This document shows positions 7,977 to 16,951 of a stretch of DNA of 64,000 nt, piece by piece. The stretch covers positions 124,001 to 188,000 of the forward strand of contig NZ_JAGQFP010000002.1 in the NCBI RefSeq assembly GCF_019090095.1. Direction: 5' to 3'. The position numbers were made by a program, and so were the translations under genes. Position 1 is the first letter of the stretch; the number at the start of each line of letters is the position of its first letter. The stretch comes from Stutzerimonas stutzeri. GTDB taxonomy: Bacteria; Pseudomonadota; Gammaproteobacteria; Pseudomonadales; Pseudomonadaceae. The notes under the pieces are model-generated. The model ran no database searches, was not told where the DNA came from, and worked only from the letters and a program-made list of their open reading frames with translations.

Positions 7977-8876
7977 CTAGATATTGAGCAGCAGATAATG
8001 ATCAACCAGCAGCGCGATGAACAGCGCGAACAGGTACCAGATGCTGAATTTGAACGTCTTGATGGCTGCATGCGGGCGGCTGTCGCGGTAGAGCACCAAG
8101 GTCCAGAACAGGAAGCGCGCACCCAGCAGGACGGCCGCGGCGAGGTACAGCGGACCGCTCATGTGGATGGCGAACGGCATGACGCTCACGGCCAGCAGCA
8201 TCACGGTATAGAGCAGGATGTGCACCTTGGTGTAGTGCTCGCCATGCGTCACCGGCAGCATCGGCACGTTGACCTTGGCATATTCGGCCTTGCGGTGAAT
8301 CGCCAGGGCCCAGAAATGCGGGGGCGTCCAGGCGAAGATGATCAGCACCAGCAGCAACGGCTCGGCCGTCACCTGGCCTGTCACTGCCACCCAGCCGAGC
8401 AGCGGCGGTGCAGCCCCGGCCAGACCGCCAATCACGATGTTCTGCGGCGTGGCGCGCTTCAGGAAGCCGGTGTAGATCACCGCGTAGCCGATCAATGAGG
8501 CCAGTGTCAGCCAGGCGGCCAGCGCGTTGGTGAAGGTCAGCAGCAGGCCCATTCCGGCGAGCGCCAGCAGCAACGCGAAGAACAGGGCGGCAGCCGGTGA
8601 CACGCGGCCCTCGGCCAGTGGCCGCTTGTGGGTACGCGCCATCACCGAGTCGATTCGCCGATCGACCACATGATTGACCGCCGCGGCGCCCCCAGCGCAC
8701 AGGGCAATGCCGAGGTTGCCAAAGACCAGCACGGTCCAGGGCACGCCCGCCCGGGTGGCGAGGAACATGCCGACCAGGGAGGTGATGAGCATCAGCAGCA
8801 CCACCTTCGGCTTGGTCAGCTCGAGATAGTCGCGCCAGGTGGCCTGCGTACCGCGTTCGCTGAGAAGAGTCGCCAT
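7977..8876 (-). CDS. cyoE: Protoheme IX farnesyltransferase (heme O synthase)
   Basis: 299-residue polytopic UbiA-family prenyltransferase that adds the farnesyl chain to heme b to make heme O. The allylic-diphosphate motif N68xxxD72xxxD76 followed by THKRPL is intact, and the protein shows the usual series of membrane helices. The ATG at 8876 is preceded by AAGGAGAACCCC. It sits 16 nt after ctaA, whose product uses heme O to make heme A, so the pair supplies the cofactor of the neighbouring aa3 oxidase. Confidence 0.95.
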   Translation of the reverse strand: MATLLSERGTQATWRDYLELTKPKVVLLMLITSLVGMFLATRAGVPWTVLVFGNLGIALCAGGAAAVNHVVDRRIDSVMARTHKRPLAEGRVSPAAALFFALLLALAGMGLLLTFTNALAAWLTLASLIGYAVIYTGFLKRATPQNIVIGGLAGAAPPLLGWVAVTGQVTAEPLLLVLIIFAWTPPHFWALAIHRKAEYAKVNVPMLPVTHGEHYTKVHILLYTVMLLAVSVMPFAIHMSGPLYLAAAVLLGARFLFWTLVLYRDSRPHAAIKTFKFSIWYLFALFIALLVDHYLLLNI

Positions 8877-8892
8877 GGGGTTCTCCTTGTGG

Positions 8893-9954
8893 TCAAGCGC
8901 GAGGCAGGTCGAGCCCGCCTATCGTGTCTGGAGTCGGATGTGCCCGAGGCGCCGGCGCGACGGCGGCCTCGCGGCTCGTATGCAAGCGGTAGTTGATCAG
9001 CACCAGTACCAGCAGCAACAAGGCGCCGCCGCCGTTGTGCGCGACGGCGACTGCCAACGGCAGATTGAGCAGGACATTGCTGATGCCCAGCCCGACCTGC
9101 AGCGCCAGTGCGGCCAACAGCAGCCCGGCAAGGCGTGGCATCCCGTTGCGCCAGAGTTGGCCGCTCAGCACCAGTAGCAGCATCGTCACGGTCAGTGCGC
9201 CGAGCCGGTGAGTGAAGTGGATGGCGGTACGCGCTTCGCCGAAAAGCAGGCCGCCGAGGTAGTTGGGGCCGATGTCGTGGTGGGTCAGGTTGAAGGCGTT
9301 GGCGAAGTCCATTTCCGGCCACCACTCGCCGTGGCAGGTGGGAAAGTCCGTACAGGCCACCGCGGCGTAGTTGCTGCTGACCCAGCCGCCCAGCGCGACC
9401 TGGATGACCACCGCCAGCAGGCCCAGCATAGCGAGGCCTCTGATCCGCGCCGGGACCGCACGGAGCGCCGGGCTGGCCCCCGACAAGCGCAACGTCAGCA
9501 GAAACAGCAGGCTCAGGGTCGTGAAGCCGCCCAGCAGGTGTGCGGTCACCACCTGGGGCCAGAGCTGCAGGGTCACCGTCCACATGCCGAACGCCGCCTG
9601 GGTTATGACCACGGCCAGCAGCACCAGCGGCAGCTTGACCGGCTGCCCCGGTTGCGAGCGACGCCGCAGCGCCTGCACGGCAAGCGTGAGGATTACCAGC
9701 CCCAGTGCACCGGCGAAGTAACGATGGACCATCTCGTTCCAGCCCTTGTGCACCTCCACTGGCGCATCCGGGAAGCGCAACGCAGCCAGGCTCTGCGCCT
9801 GCTCGCTCATCGGCACGGCGAGAAAACCGTAGCAGCCGGGCCAGTCCGGGCAGCCGAGGCCGGCGTGAGTCAACCGTGTATAGGCTCCGAGCAGCACCAC
9901 GACGACCGCCAACAGCGTGGCGACGAGAGCAAGACGGTATCCGGGTTTTGCCAT
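8893..9954 (-). CDS. ctaA: Heme A synthase (COX15/CtaA family)
   Basis: 353 residues from the ATG at 9954, chosen because AAGGAG lies just upstream; the frame stays open further out but without signal character. Eight-helix membrane protein that oxidises heme O to heme A. Conserved [15 protein letters not shown] near the N-terminus (Cys35, Cys41) and the heme-ligand histidines in VHRYFAG, TAHLLGG, HFTHRLG and VAHNGGG, arranged as two internal halves. Located between the SURF1-linked genes and cyoE. Confidence 0.94.
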   Translation of the reverse strand: MAKPGYRLALVATLLAVVVVLLGAYTRLTHAGLGCPDWPGCYGFLAVPMSEQAQSLAALRFPDAPVEVHKGWNEMVHRYFAGALGLVILTLAVQALRRRSQPGQPVKLPLVLLAVVITQAAFGMWTVTLQLWPQVVTAHLLGGFTTLSLLFLLTLRLSGASPALRAVPARIRGLAMLGLLAVVIQVALGGWVSSNYAAVACTDFPTCHGEWWPEMDFANAFNLTHHDIGPNYLGGLLFGEARTAIHFTHRLGALTVTMLLLVLSGQLWRNGMPRLAGLLLAALALQVGLGISNVLLNLPLAVAVAHNGGGALLLLVLVLINYRLHTSREAAVAPAPRAHPTPDTIGGLDLPRA

Positions 9955-10010
9955 CTGGTTCTCCTTGGGCGACCTCGTTGAGACTCCAGCGAGGCGGCCG
10001 AGTGCCTGGT

Positions 10011-10592
10011 TCAGCCGATCTGGGAGATTTTCAACAGGTGTTTGAGGTCTTCGAGAATCGCTTTTCCGTTGGCTTTGGCGTCGTAGCGCAGGACCAGATT
10101 GCCGTGCGGGTCGATGATCCACAGCTGCGCGCCATCGGGTGCTTGCCGGTTGCGCGCATAAGCGCCCGGGTCCAGCGCATAACGCTGCAACTGTGGGTAT
10201 TCGCGCTGCAGACGCTGCTCGTAGTCCGGGCTCAAGGCCTGGGCGCTGGCCAGCGCATGGCTGGCACGGCCCGCCTCACGCGCCAGGCCGATATTGATCT
10301 GCCGCGCCAGGTAGACCAGTTGCTGGCAGTCCTCAGCACAGGATTGCGGCGCCGTCACCAGTAATTCCCAGCGTGGCTCGGCGGCAGCCGGCACGGTGAC
10401 ACCGAGCGTTTCGCGGCCCTGGCCGGTGGCGACCAACGCGCCGTGATAGGTTCGGCTTTCGGGGATCCAGAAGCCGAACCGATACATCGCTGTTGCCAGC
10501 AACATGGGGCCGATCACTACCGCCAGGATCAGCAGCAATTGCAGACGCCCGCGGCGACGTTGGGGTTGGGCGGGGTTGAAGGTCGGATTCAT
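10011..10592 (-). CDS. Membrane-anchored oxidase-biogenesis protein of unknown function (PA0111 type)
   Basis: 193 residues: one N-terminal membrane helix (about 19-40) and a periplasmic domain with a CAEDC motif (SCAEDCQQL) and the C-terminal WIIDPHGNLVLRYD segment. The overall layout resembles a thioredoxin-fold SCO relative, although the CxxxC spacing and position are unusual. It lies between SURF1 and ctaA, as in Pseudomonas oxidase clusters. The start is uncertain: a GTG at 10601 overlapping the SURF1 stop (GTGA) has a better placed GGGGGAG ribosome site and would add three residues. Confidence 0.8.
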   Translation of the reverse strand: MNPTFNPAQPQRRRGRLQLLLILAVVIGPMLLATAMYRFGFWIPESRTYHGALVATGQGRETLGVTVPAAAEPRWELLVTAPQSCAEDCQQLVYLARQINIGLAREAGRASHALASAQALSPDYEQRLQREYPQLQRYALDPGAYARNRQAPDGAQLWIIDPHGNLVLRYDAKANGKAILEDLKHLLKISQIG

Positions 10593-10597
10593 CGCGG

Positions 10598-11305
10598 TCA
10601 CTGCTTGCTCCCCCGTGCCTGATGCACGCCGAAGTAGATGAACAACGCCAGCAGCGCCGCCGCCAGCGCAAACCACTGTACTGCGTAGCCCAGGTGCTGC
10701 TGCGGCTGCATGCTGGTGATCGGCCAGTCCGCGCGATAGGCCGCTGGGCCCGGCTCGAGGCGCAACTCGTATTCGAGCCCATCTCGTCCGAGCAACTGCC
10801 AGAGCGCGTTGGCGTCGACGTGATTGAGCAGCCTCGGCCAACCTTCGGTCATGCGCTCGTTGAGCAGGAACGGCTTGCCGGACGGCGCATAAACCCAGGC
10901 GGCCAGTTTCAGCGGTTGGTCCGGCGTATCGAATGTCGGTGGGACTCGTCGATCAGGCCAGGGCAGCCAGCCGCGATTGACCAGCACCCAGCGGCCGCTG
11001 GGCTCATCCCGGAACGGCTGTAACAGCTCCACGCCGACCCGGCCATCGCGCGTGCGGCTATCGAGCAGGAAGCTGTGCGCGGCATCGAAGCGCCCCTGCA
11101 GATAGACCCGCGCGTAAGCAGGATCCTCGAGCTGCTCGATCTGCTCTGGCGACACAGGCGCGGCGGCTTCTCGAGCGGCCTGCCGTGTCAGCATGTCGCG
11201 CTTCTGGTCGGCGCGCTCAAGCTGCCAGAACCCCAACCAGACCAGCAGCGGCAGCAGGCACAGCACCACCAGCGTGGGCAGCAGGCCTGGCTTGAAGCCG
11301 CTCAT
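10598..11305 (-). CDS. SURF1 family cytochrome oxidase assembly protein
   Basis: 235 residues with a membrane helix at each end (about 8-27 and near 208-228) around a periplasmic domain, the standard SURF1 shape. The motif WLGFWQLERADQK after the first helix and the VNRGWLPWP stretch are family hallmarks. SURF1 helps insert heme A into CoxA. The start at 11305 is the first Met giving the membrane helix directly; an upstream frame extension to 11347 is probably not translated. The gene diverges from the DUF2909 gene. Confidence 0.92.
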   Translation of the reverse strand: MSGFKPGLLPTLVVLCLLPLLVWLGFWQLERADQKRDMLTRQAAREAAAPVSPEQIEQLEDPAYARVYLQGRFDAAHSFLLDSRTRDGRVGVELLQPFRDEPSGRWVLVNRGWLPWPDRRVPPTFDTPDQPLKLAAWVYAPSGKPFLLNERMTEGWPRLLNHVDANALWQLLGRDGLEYELRLEPGPAAYRADWPITSMQPQQHLGYAVQWFALAAALLALFIYFGVHQARGSKQ

Positions 11306-11386
11306 GGCACGTCCCGCGGCGTATCGATACGGCTGGCTATACTGCACCCCACTTCCCCCAGTTCACCTGTTACGGCGGGCCCGCTC

Positions 11387-11587
11387 ATGCTCAAGGCGGT
11401 AATTGTTCTATTGTTAGTGGCCACGCTGGTCAGTCTGTTCAGTGGTCTGTTCTTTCTGGTCAAGGATGAGGGCCGCCGATCACGTGTGCTCACCGCCCTC
11501 TTCGTTCGCGTCTCCCTTACCGCCTTGACCGTCGCCCTCATCGCCTGGGGTTTCTATTCCGGCCAACTGCGACCGGGGTTCGGTTGA
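11387..11587 (+). CDS. Small twin-helix membrane protein, DUF2909
   Basis: 66 residues with two membrane helices (about 3-23 and 38-56) separated by a charged loop (KDEGRRSR). Proteins of this family sit between coxC and SURF1 in pseudomonads. Here the gene is on the plus strand while all other oxidase genes run on the minus strand. The frame stays open upstream, but the start at 11387 gives the family-length protein. A role in oxidase assembly is inferred only from position. Confidence 0.85.
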   Translation: MLKAVIVLLLVATLVSLFSGLFFLVKDEGRRSRVLTALFVRVSLTALTVALIAWGFYSGQLRPGFG

Positions 11588-11636
11588 GGGGCCGCGGCGC
11601 AATACCTGGTACGCCTCCGCGACGCCCCCTGCCTCG

Positions 11637-12536
11637 CTAGAGGACGTAGACAAAAATGAACAGGCCGATCCACACCACGTCGACGAAGTGCCAATACCAG
11701 GCCGCTGCCTCGAAACCGAAATGCTGGTCAGGGGTGAAGTGACCGCGGATGCTGCGCACCAACATCACCGTCAGGATGATCGCGCCGATGGTCACGTGGG
11801 CCCCGTGAAACCCGGTGAGCATGAAGAAGGTCGCGCCGTAGATGCCCGAGCCAAGCGTCAGGCCCAGCTCGGTATACGCATGGATGTACTCTTCGATCTG
11901 CAGGCTGAGGAAGGCGACACCCAGCAGCACGGTGATGCCCAACCCCAGCTTGAGCTGCTTGCGGTGGCCCTTGCGCAGCGCATGGTGCGCCCAGGTCAGC
12001 ACGAAGCTGGAGCTGACCAGCAAGATGGTATTGACCAGTGGCAGGCCCCAGGGGCTGATGGTGCCTTCCGGTGCGGGATAGACCTTGGGGTCCGGGTTGT
12101 TCAGCAGCGGCCAGCTGAACTCGAAGTTCGGCCAGAGCATCGCGCTGACGCCCTTGTCGCCTTCACCGTCGAGCCAGGGCCCGACCCAGTAGCGGACGTA
12201 GAACAGCACGCCGAAGAAGGCCAGAAAGAACATCACTTCGGAAAAGATGAACCAGCTCATCCCCCAGCGGAACGAGCGATCCATCTGGTGGCTGTAAAGC
12301 CCTGCGCGGCCCTCGCGCACCACTGCGCCGAACCAGCCGAACATCATGTAGGCGATCAGCAGGGCGCCGATAAAGAAGATCAGCGGCCCATGGGACTCGG
12401 CGCGGTCGGCCTTGAGGTCGTTGAACCAGGTACCCAGCCCGTAGACCGTGGTCAGCAGCGCCACCGTCGCGACGATCGGCCACTTGCTCTGGGCGGGAAC
12501 GTAGTACTTCTCGTACGCAGGGGTCGGTTGGCTCAT
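11637..12536 (-). CDS. coxC: Cytochrome c oxidase subunit III
   Basis: 299 residues, heme-copper oxidase subunit III with seven predicted helices. Diagnostic stretches are FFIGALLIAYMMFGWFG, the FSEVMFFLAFFGVLFY helix, GFHGAHVTIGA and the C-terminal WYWHFVDVVW. The subunit stabilises CoxA and its proton uptake. The ATG overlaps the stop of ctaG by 4 bp (ATGA), so the two are translationally coupled. Confidence 0.96.
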   Translation of the reverse strand: MSQPTPAYEKYYVPAQSKWPIVATVALLTTVYGLGTWFNDLKADRAESHGPLIFFIGALLIAYMMFGWFGAVVREGRAGLYSHQMDRSFRWGMSWFIFSEVMFFLAFFGVLFYVRYWVGPWLDGEGDKGVSAMLWPNFEFSWPLLNNPDPKVYPAPEGTISPWGLPLVNTILLVSSSFVLTWAHHALRKGHRKQLKLGLGITVLLGVAFLSLQIEEYIHAYTELGLTLGSGIYGATFFMLTGFHGAHVTIGAIILTVMLVRSIRGHFTPDQHFGFEAAAWYWHFVDVVWIGLFIFVYVL

Positions 12537-13111
12537 TGCAGACTCTCCTTGCCCGCCGCCCCAGGCGCCTGGACCACGGCGACCGGAGGCTGACGAGACG
12601 TGATGTCGAACAGGGTGTAAGCGAGCGTCAGGTGACGCACATCTGCGGGCAAATCACGATCGACAATGAAGCGCACCGGCATTTCGATGCGCTCACCGGG
12701 CTGCAGCACCTGCTGGGTAAAGCAGAAGCACTCGGTCTTGTGGAAATAGGCCGCCGCCTTGGACGGCGAGATGCTCGGCACCGCCTGGGCCGTCATCGGG
12801 TGATCGGTGGGGTTGAAGGCGACGAAGCGCATCTCCTGGGTGGCGCCAGGGTTCACGCTGACCTGGTCGGCCAGCGGCTGAAACTCCCAGGTCATGCCCG
12901 AGGCGTTGGTGGCCAGAAACTGCACCCGCACCTGCCGCGCTTCGTCTGCGGTCTGGGCCCCTTCGTAGGCGCCCGCCGTCTTGCCGTTGATGCCGAAGGC
13001 CTTGCACATGACATCGTAGATCGGCACCAGCGCGAAGCCGAAGGCGAACATCGCCACGACCACCAGCAACAGTCGGCGAATCAACTTGGCCAAAGAAAGC
13101 TCGTCATTCAT
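12533..13111 (-). CDS. ctaG: Cytochrome c oxidase assembly protein CtaG (Cox11 family)
   Basis: 192-residue copper chaperone that builds the CuB centre of CoxA. One N-terminal membrane helix (about 10-30) is followed by VPIYDVMCKAFGINGKT and, in the periplasmic beta domain, the copper motif ECFCFTQQ. The start at 13111 was preferred over the longer frame because the extension runs into REP palindromes. It is separated from coxA by about 240 nt of REP sequence, unusual inside an operon. Confidence 0.94.
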   Translation of the reverse strand: MNDELSLAKLIRRLLLVVVAMFAFGFALVPIYDVMCKAFGINGKTAGAYEGAQTADEARQVRVQFLATNASGMTWEFQPLADQVSVNPGATQEMRFVAFNPTDHPMTAQAVPSISPSKAAAYFHKTECFCFTQQVLQPGERIEMPVRFIVDRDLPADVRHLTLAYTLFDITSRQPPVAVVQAPGAAGKESLQ

Positions 13112-13150
13112 CCCGCAGCCCTCGGTATATCGGCTGACCTGCCGGTGAAC

Positions 13151-13286
13151 AGCTCGCGGTCGAGACCGCTCCCACCGGCGCCCCAAAGACCGTCACTGCT
13201 CGCAGAATCTCCCCGGGAGCGGTCTTGACCGCGAACAGACCCACCACCCCACTCAGGCCCTCCGTGGGAGCGGTCTCGACCGCGAA
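13151..13286. repeat. Three REP-like palindromes (family A) between coxA and ctaG
   Basis: Three copies of the element with core GGGAGCGGTCTTGACCGCGA: one in reverse orientation at 13151-13175, two forward at 13215-13236 and 13264-13286. Each can form a GCGGTC/GACCGC stem. The elements fill most of the coxA-ctaG gap and could act as mRNA stabilisers or attenuate read-through in the oxidase operon. Confidence 0.9.
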
Positions 13287-13348
13287 AGGCGCAACGCGGT
13301 CGTGTGCCCCGGCACGGCGTTCAGATGTCATGGCAGCGACTCGCCAGG

Positions 13349-14977
13349 CTAATCATGTTTCGGGCCGGTGCGGTGCTCATGCAGCTCATCCATCGTCGGC
13401 GGCACACTGAAGGTGTGATAGGGCGCCGGCGACGGCACGCTCCACTCCAGCCCTTCGGCGCCATCCCAGGGTTTGGCTGGCGCGGCCGGGCCGCCGCGGA
13501 TGCACTTGATGACGATGAACAGGAACAGCAGTTGCGTGGTTCCGAACATGAAGGCGCCAATGCTCGACACCATGTTGAAGTTGGCGAACATCAGGTTGTA
13601 GTCCGGAATCCGTCGCGGCATGCCGGCCAGCCCGACGAAGTGCATCGGGAAGAACGCCAGGTTCATGCCGATGAAACTCATCCAGAAATGCAGCTTGGCC
13701 AGCGTCTCGTCATACATGTGCCCGGTCCACTTGGGTAGCCAGAAATAGGCCGAGGCGAAGATGCCGAAGATCGCCCCCGGCACCAGCACATAGTGGAAGT
13801 GCGCCACCACGAAGTAGGTGTCGTGGTACTGGAAGTCCGCCGGGGCGATGGCCAGCATCAGTCCGGAGAAGCCGCCGATGCTGAACAGGATGACGAACGC
13901 CACGGCGAACAGCATCGGCGCCTCGAAGGTCAGCGAGCCGCGCCACATGGTCGACACCCAGTTGAACACCTTCACGCCCGTCGGCACCGCGATGAGCATG
14001 GTGGCGTACATGAAGAACAGCTCGCCGGTCACCGGAATGCCGACGGTGAACATGTGGTGCGACCAGACGATGAACGAGAGGAAGGCGATAGCGCCGGTGG
14101 CGTAGACCATCGAGGTGTAGCCGAACAGCGGCTTGCGGCTGAACGCCGGGATGATCGAACTGACCGCGCCGAACGCCGGCAGGATCATGATGTACACCTC
14201 GGGGTGACCGAAGAACCAGAACACGTGCTGGAACAGCACCGGGTCGCCGCCGCCCGCGGCGCTGAAGAAGCTGGTGCCGAAGTGGATGTCCATCAGCATC
14301 ATGGTCACCACGCCCGCCAGCACCGGCATCACCGCAATGAGCAGGAAGGCGGTGATCAGCCAGGTCCAGACGAACAGCGGCATCTTCATCAGCGTCATGC
14401 CGGGGGCACGCAAATTGAGAATCGTGGCGACCACATTGATCGCGCCCATGATCGAGCTGATGCCCATCAGGTGAATCGCGAAAATGAAGTAGGTCACGCT
14501 CTCCGGCGCATAGGTGGTCGACAGCGGCGCATAGAAGGTCCAGCCGAAATTCGGTCCGCCGCCCTCCATGAACAGGGTCGAGACCAACAGGCCGAACGCG
14601 GCGGGCAACAGCCAGAAGCTGAAGTTGTTCATCCGCGGCAGCGCCATGTCCGGCGCACCGATCATCAGCGGAATCATCCAGTTGGCCAGGCCGACGAAGG
14701 CCGGCATCACCGCGCCGAAGACCATGATGAGGCCATGCATGGTGGTCATCTGGTTGAAGAATTCCGGCTGCACGATCTGCAGGCCCGGCTGGAACAGTTC
14801 GGCGCGGATCACCATCGCCATCGAACCACCCAGCAGGAAGGCGCAGAAGCTGAACCACAGGTACATCGAGCCGATGTCCTTGTGGTTGGTGGTCAGCAGC
14901 CAGCGCGAGAGGCCCTTGGCCGGGCCGTGGTGGTGGTCATGCCCGGCATGCCCATGATCGTCGATCACTGCACTCAT
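13349..14977 (-). CDS. coxA: Cytochrome c oxidase subunit I
   Basis: 542-residue catalytic subunit of an aa3-type terminal oxidase with twelve predicted helices. Visible hallmarks include the His-rich N-terminus, WLLTTNHKDIG, HPEVYIMILPAFG (CuB His and the cross-linked Tyr), WSHHMFTVG (CuB histidines) and HFHYVL (heme ligands). It reduces oxygen to water at the heme a3/CuB site while pumping protons. It follows coxB by 13 nt on the same strand. Confidence 0.97.
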   Translation of the reverse strand: MSAVIDDHGHAGHDHHHGPAKGLSRWLLTTNHKDIGSMYLWFSFCAFLLGGSMAMVIRAELFQPGLQIVQPEFFNQMTTMHGLIMVFGAVMPAFVGLANWMIPLMIGAPDMALPRMNNFSFWLLPAAFGLLVSTLFMEGGGPNFGWTFYAPLSTTYAPESVTYFIFAIHLMGISSIMGAINVVATILNLRAPGMTLMKMPLFVWTWLITAFLLIAVMPVLAGVVTMMLMDIHFGTSFFSAAGGGDPVLFQHVFWFFGHPEVYIMILPAFGAVSSIIPAFSRKPLFGYTSMVYATGAIAFLSFIVWSHHMFTVGIPVTGELFFMYATMLIAVPTGVKVFNWVSTMWRGSLTFEAPMLFAVAFVILFSIGGFSGLMLAIAPADFQYHDTYFVVAHFHYVLVPGAIFGIFASAYFWLPKWTGHMYDETLAKLHFWMSFIGMNLAFFPMHFVGLAGMPRRIPDYNLMFANFNMVSSIGAFMFGTTQLLFLFIVIKCIRGGPAAPAKPWDGAEGLEWSVPSPAPYHTFSVPPTMDELHEHRTGPKHD

Positions 14978-14990
14978 CGCTGCCTACCCC

Positions 14991-16124
14991 TTATTGACTG
15001 GCTTCTTCGGCCTGTTTGAAATCGAGCACGTCTTTCGGCGTAACCATGTCGCCCTTGTCGTTACCCCAGGCGTTGCGCTCGTAGGTCACCACGGCGGCCA
15101 GGTCGACTTCCGACAGCTGCGGGCCGAAGGCCGGCATGGAGGTGCCCGGACGGCCATGCACCACGACGCTGAGATGGTTCTCGGCATCGCCTGTGGCCAC
15201 CGGCGAGCCCTTGAGTGCCGGGAACATCGGCGGCAGCCCCATGCCCGTGGGCTGGTGGCAGGAGGCGCAGTTGGTCAGGTAGACCTTCTCACCACGCGCC
15301 ACCAGTTCATTGAGCTTCCACTCTTTGCTGGTCAGCTCAGCGAGCTTGGCGGCCTCGGCCTTCTTCTCGCCGAGCCAGGCGGCGTAGTCCTCGGCGGACT
15401 TGACCTCCACCACGATGGGCATGAAGCCGTGGTCCTTGCCGCACAGTTCGGTGCATTGCCCGCGGTAGATGCCGGGCCGCTCGACCCGGGTCCAGGACTC
15501 GTTGATGAAGCCGGGGATGGCATCCTTCTTCACCGCCAGATCCGGCACCCACCAGGAGTGGATGACATCTGCGGCGGTCACCAGGAAGCGCACCTTGGCG
15601 CCTGCCGGAATCACCAGCGGCTGGTCCACTTCAAGGAGGTAGTGCTCGCCCTTGGGCGCCAGGTTGTTGATTTCGTCGCGCGGTGTGGTGAGGTTGCTGA
15701 AGAACTCGACGTCCTCGCCCAGGTACTTGTAGTGCCACTTCCATTGGTAGCCGGTGACCTGGATATCCACATCCGACTCGGAGGCATCGTAGATGTGGAT
15801 CAGCGTGCGGGTGGCCGGTACGGCCATGCCGATGAGGATCAGCAACGGGATGATGGTCCAGAGCACCTCGACCTTGGTGTTCTCGTGGAAGTGCGCCGAC
15901 TCGAGCCGCTTGGAGCGGCGGTGCGCGAACATCGACCAGAACATGACCGCGAACACCAGCACGCCGATGATCACGCAGATCCAGAAGATGGTCATGTGCA
16001 GATCGAATACGGAGCGACTGACATCGGTCACACCGGTTCGCATGTTTACGTCCCAGGCCGCCTGGGCCTGCGCAAACAGCGACCACAGCCCAATCCCCAT
16101 CCAGACTCGTGGATGTCGCGACAT
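14991..16124 (-). CDS. coxB: Cytochrome c oxidase subunit II with C-terminal cytochrome c domain
   Basis: 377 residues. Signal peptide (about 1-23), two membrane helices (44-67 and 86-106), then the CuA cupredoxin domain with His189 and C224-x-E-x-C228-xxx-H232-xx-M235 ligands. The extra C-terminal domain holds a heme c site CASCH (286-290) with Met330 as likely axial ligand, making this a caa3-like subunit that accepts electrons from soluble cytochrome c. First gene of the oxidase operon; about 210 nt of upstream sequence should hold the promoter. Confidence 0.96.
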   Translation of the reverse strand: MSRHPRVWMGIGLWSLFAQAQAAWDVNMRTGVTDVSRSVFDLHMTIFWICVIIGVLVFAVMFWSMFAHRRSKRLESAHFHENTKVEVLWTIIPLLILIGMAVPATRTLIHIYDASESDVDIQVTGYQWKWHYKYLGEDVEFFSNLTTPRDEINNLAPKGEHYLLEVDQPLVIPAGAKVRFLVTAADVIHSWWVPDLAVKKDAIPGFINESWTRVERPGIYRGQCTELCGKDHGFMPIVVEVKSAEDYAAWLGEKKAEAAKLAELTSKEWKLNELVARGEKVYLTNCASCHQPTGMGLPPMFPALKGSPVATGDAENHLSVVVHGRPGTSMPAFGPQLSEVDLAAVVTYERNAWGNDKGDMVTPKDVLDFKQAEEASQ

Positions 16125-16336
16125 TGCGGGTTCCCCTTATGGTTCTTGTTATCCCGCCGACCGCCTGTCCGGTCGCAGTGCCGAGCAAAACGCTCACGCC
16201 CACGGCCTGACCACGCTCCGGTCTGGTTCCCCCCAAAGGCTGGTCGCCAGTCCTCGCTTTGCACGCGCAGTCGGATTCAATCGGTACGCTTACGAACGGA
16301 GTATAGACAGCGATCCAAACCTGGCAATTTCACCGC

Positions 16337-16591
16337 TCAGGCGCTGGCCTGAGCCTGCGCAGGCCGCTCGTTCTTCTTCACGCCACGCAGATTCATCAGC
16401 GCCAGGCACAGCTGCAGCGTGATCAACGCCCAGGCTTCGGCTTGCCAGCCCCAGACCACCCAGAGCAGATTGCTCAGCAGAAAACACCAGAATCCCACCG
16501 TGCGTCGTCGCGGCTTCAACGAGCCGATCAGCCAAGCAGCCAATACCGTGACCACCATGGCTGGCCATTGCAGCAGATCGATCCAGTCCAA
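16337..16591 (-). CDS. Small integral membrane protein upstream of coxB
   Basis: 84 residues from a TTG at 16591, picked because GGAGG lies 4 nt upstream and no ATG gives the first helix; the longer frame runs out into REP sequence. Two or three membrane helices are visible (WPAMVVTVLAAWLIGSL, then VGFWCFLLSNLLWVVWGW and the following stretch) before a basic tail. Its make-up resembles small PnuC- or PQ-loop-like membrane proteins, but I do not recognise a named family. It is transcribed in the same direction as coxB, 212 nt upstream. Confidence 0.65.
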   Translation of the reverse strand: MDWIDLLQWPAMVVTVLAAWLIGSLKPRRRTVGFWCFLLSNLLWVVWGWQAEAWALITLQLCLALMNLRGVKKNERPAQAQASA

Positions 16592-16951
16592 GAGACCTCC
16601 AGAATGCACAGGCGCGCCGGCCGGCCAACGCGGCGGCGATACCTGGTTTGGGTCATGAAGCGCGCCGCAGAGTTCCAACGAGCCGCCCTGCGGCGTCGCC
16701 TTGCGCGCATCCGCAACCACGCCTGGACCCAATCGACAGGTTTCCGACGGCACAGCCCCAATAAACGATCGCCATCGTGCTAGAGGCGAACCGAGCCCCG
16801 TCCTACAGGCCTGCGCATCAAAGACGCAGCCGAGCCATTCGCGGTCGAGACCGCTCCCACGGGGCTGGCGTTGCACCAAAGGCCATGCGCGGCACTGCTC
16901 TTGTGGGAGCGGTCTTGACCGCGAGCTTTACAGCGAAGCCGCGCTCAGCGA
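16592..16951. other. Intergenic region without a supported gene
   Basis: 360 nt between the small membrane protein and the radical SAM gene. Apart from the two family A palindromes near 16838-16927 I see nothing; open frames across it are created by the palindromes and lack ribosome-binding sites. Confidence 0.7.
16838..16927. repeat. Inverted pair of family A REP palindromes
   Basis: One reverse element (16838-16860) and one forward element (from 16903 to about 16927), about 40 nt apart, in tail-to-tail arrangement as in a BIME. Same core as the elements at 13151-13286. Confidence 0.9.

Noticed and set aside
13112..13348. CRISPR-like spacing of repeats
   Set aside because: Elements are palindromic REPs in mixed orientation with irregular spacing and no cas genes.
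13793..15019. 408-codon plus-strand frame opposite coxA
   Set aside because: His/Arg/Glu-rich shadow of the coxA reading frame; coxA itself is unambiguous.
14994..16352. 452-codon plus-strand frame opposite coxB
   Set aside because: Shadow frame; coxB shows all CuA and heme c motifs on the other strand.
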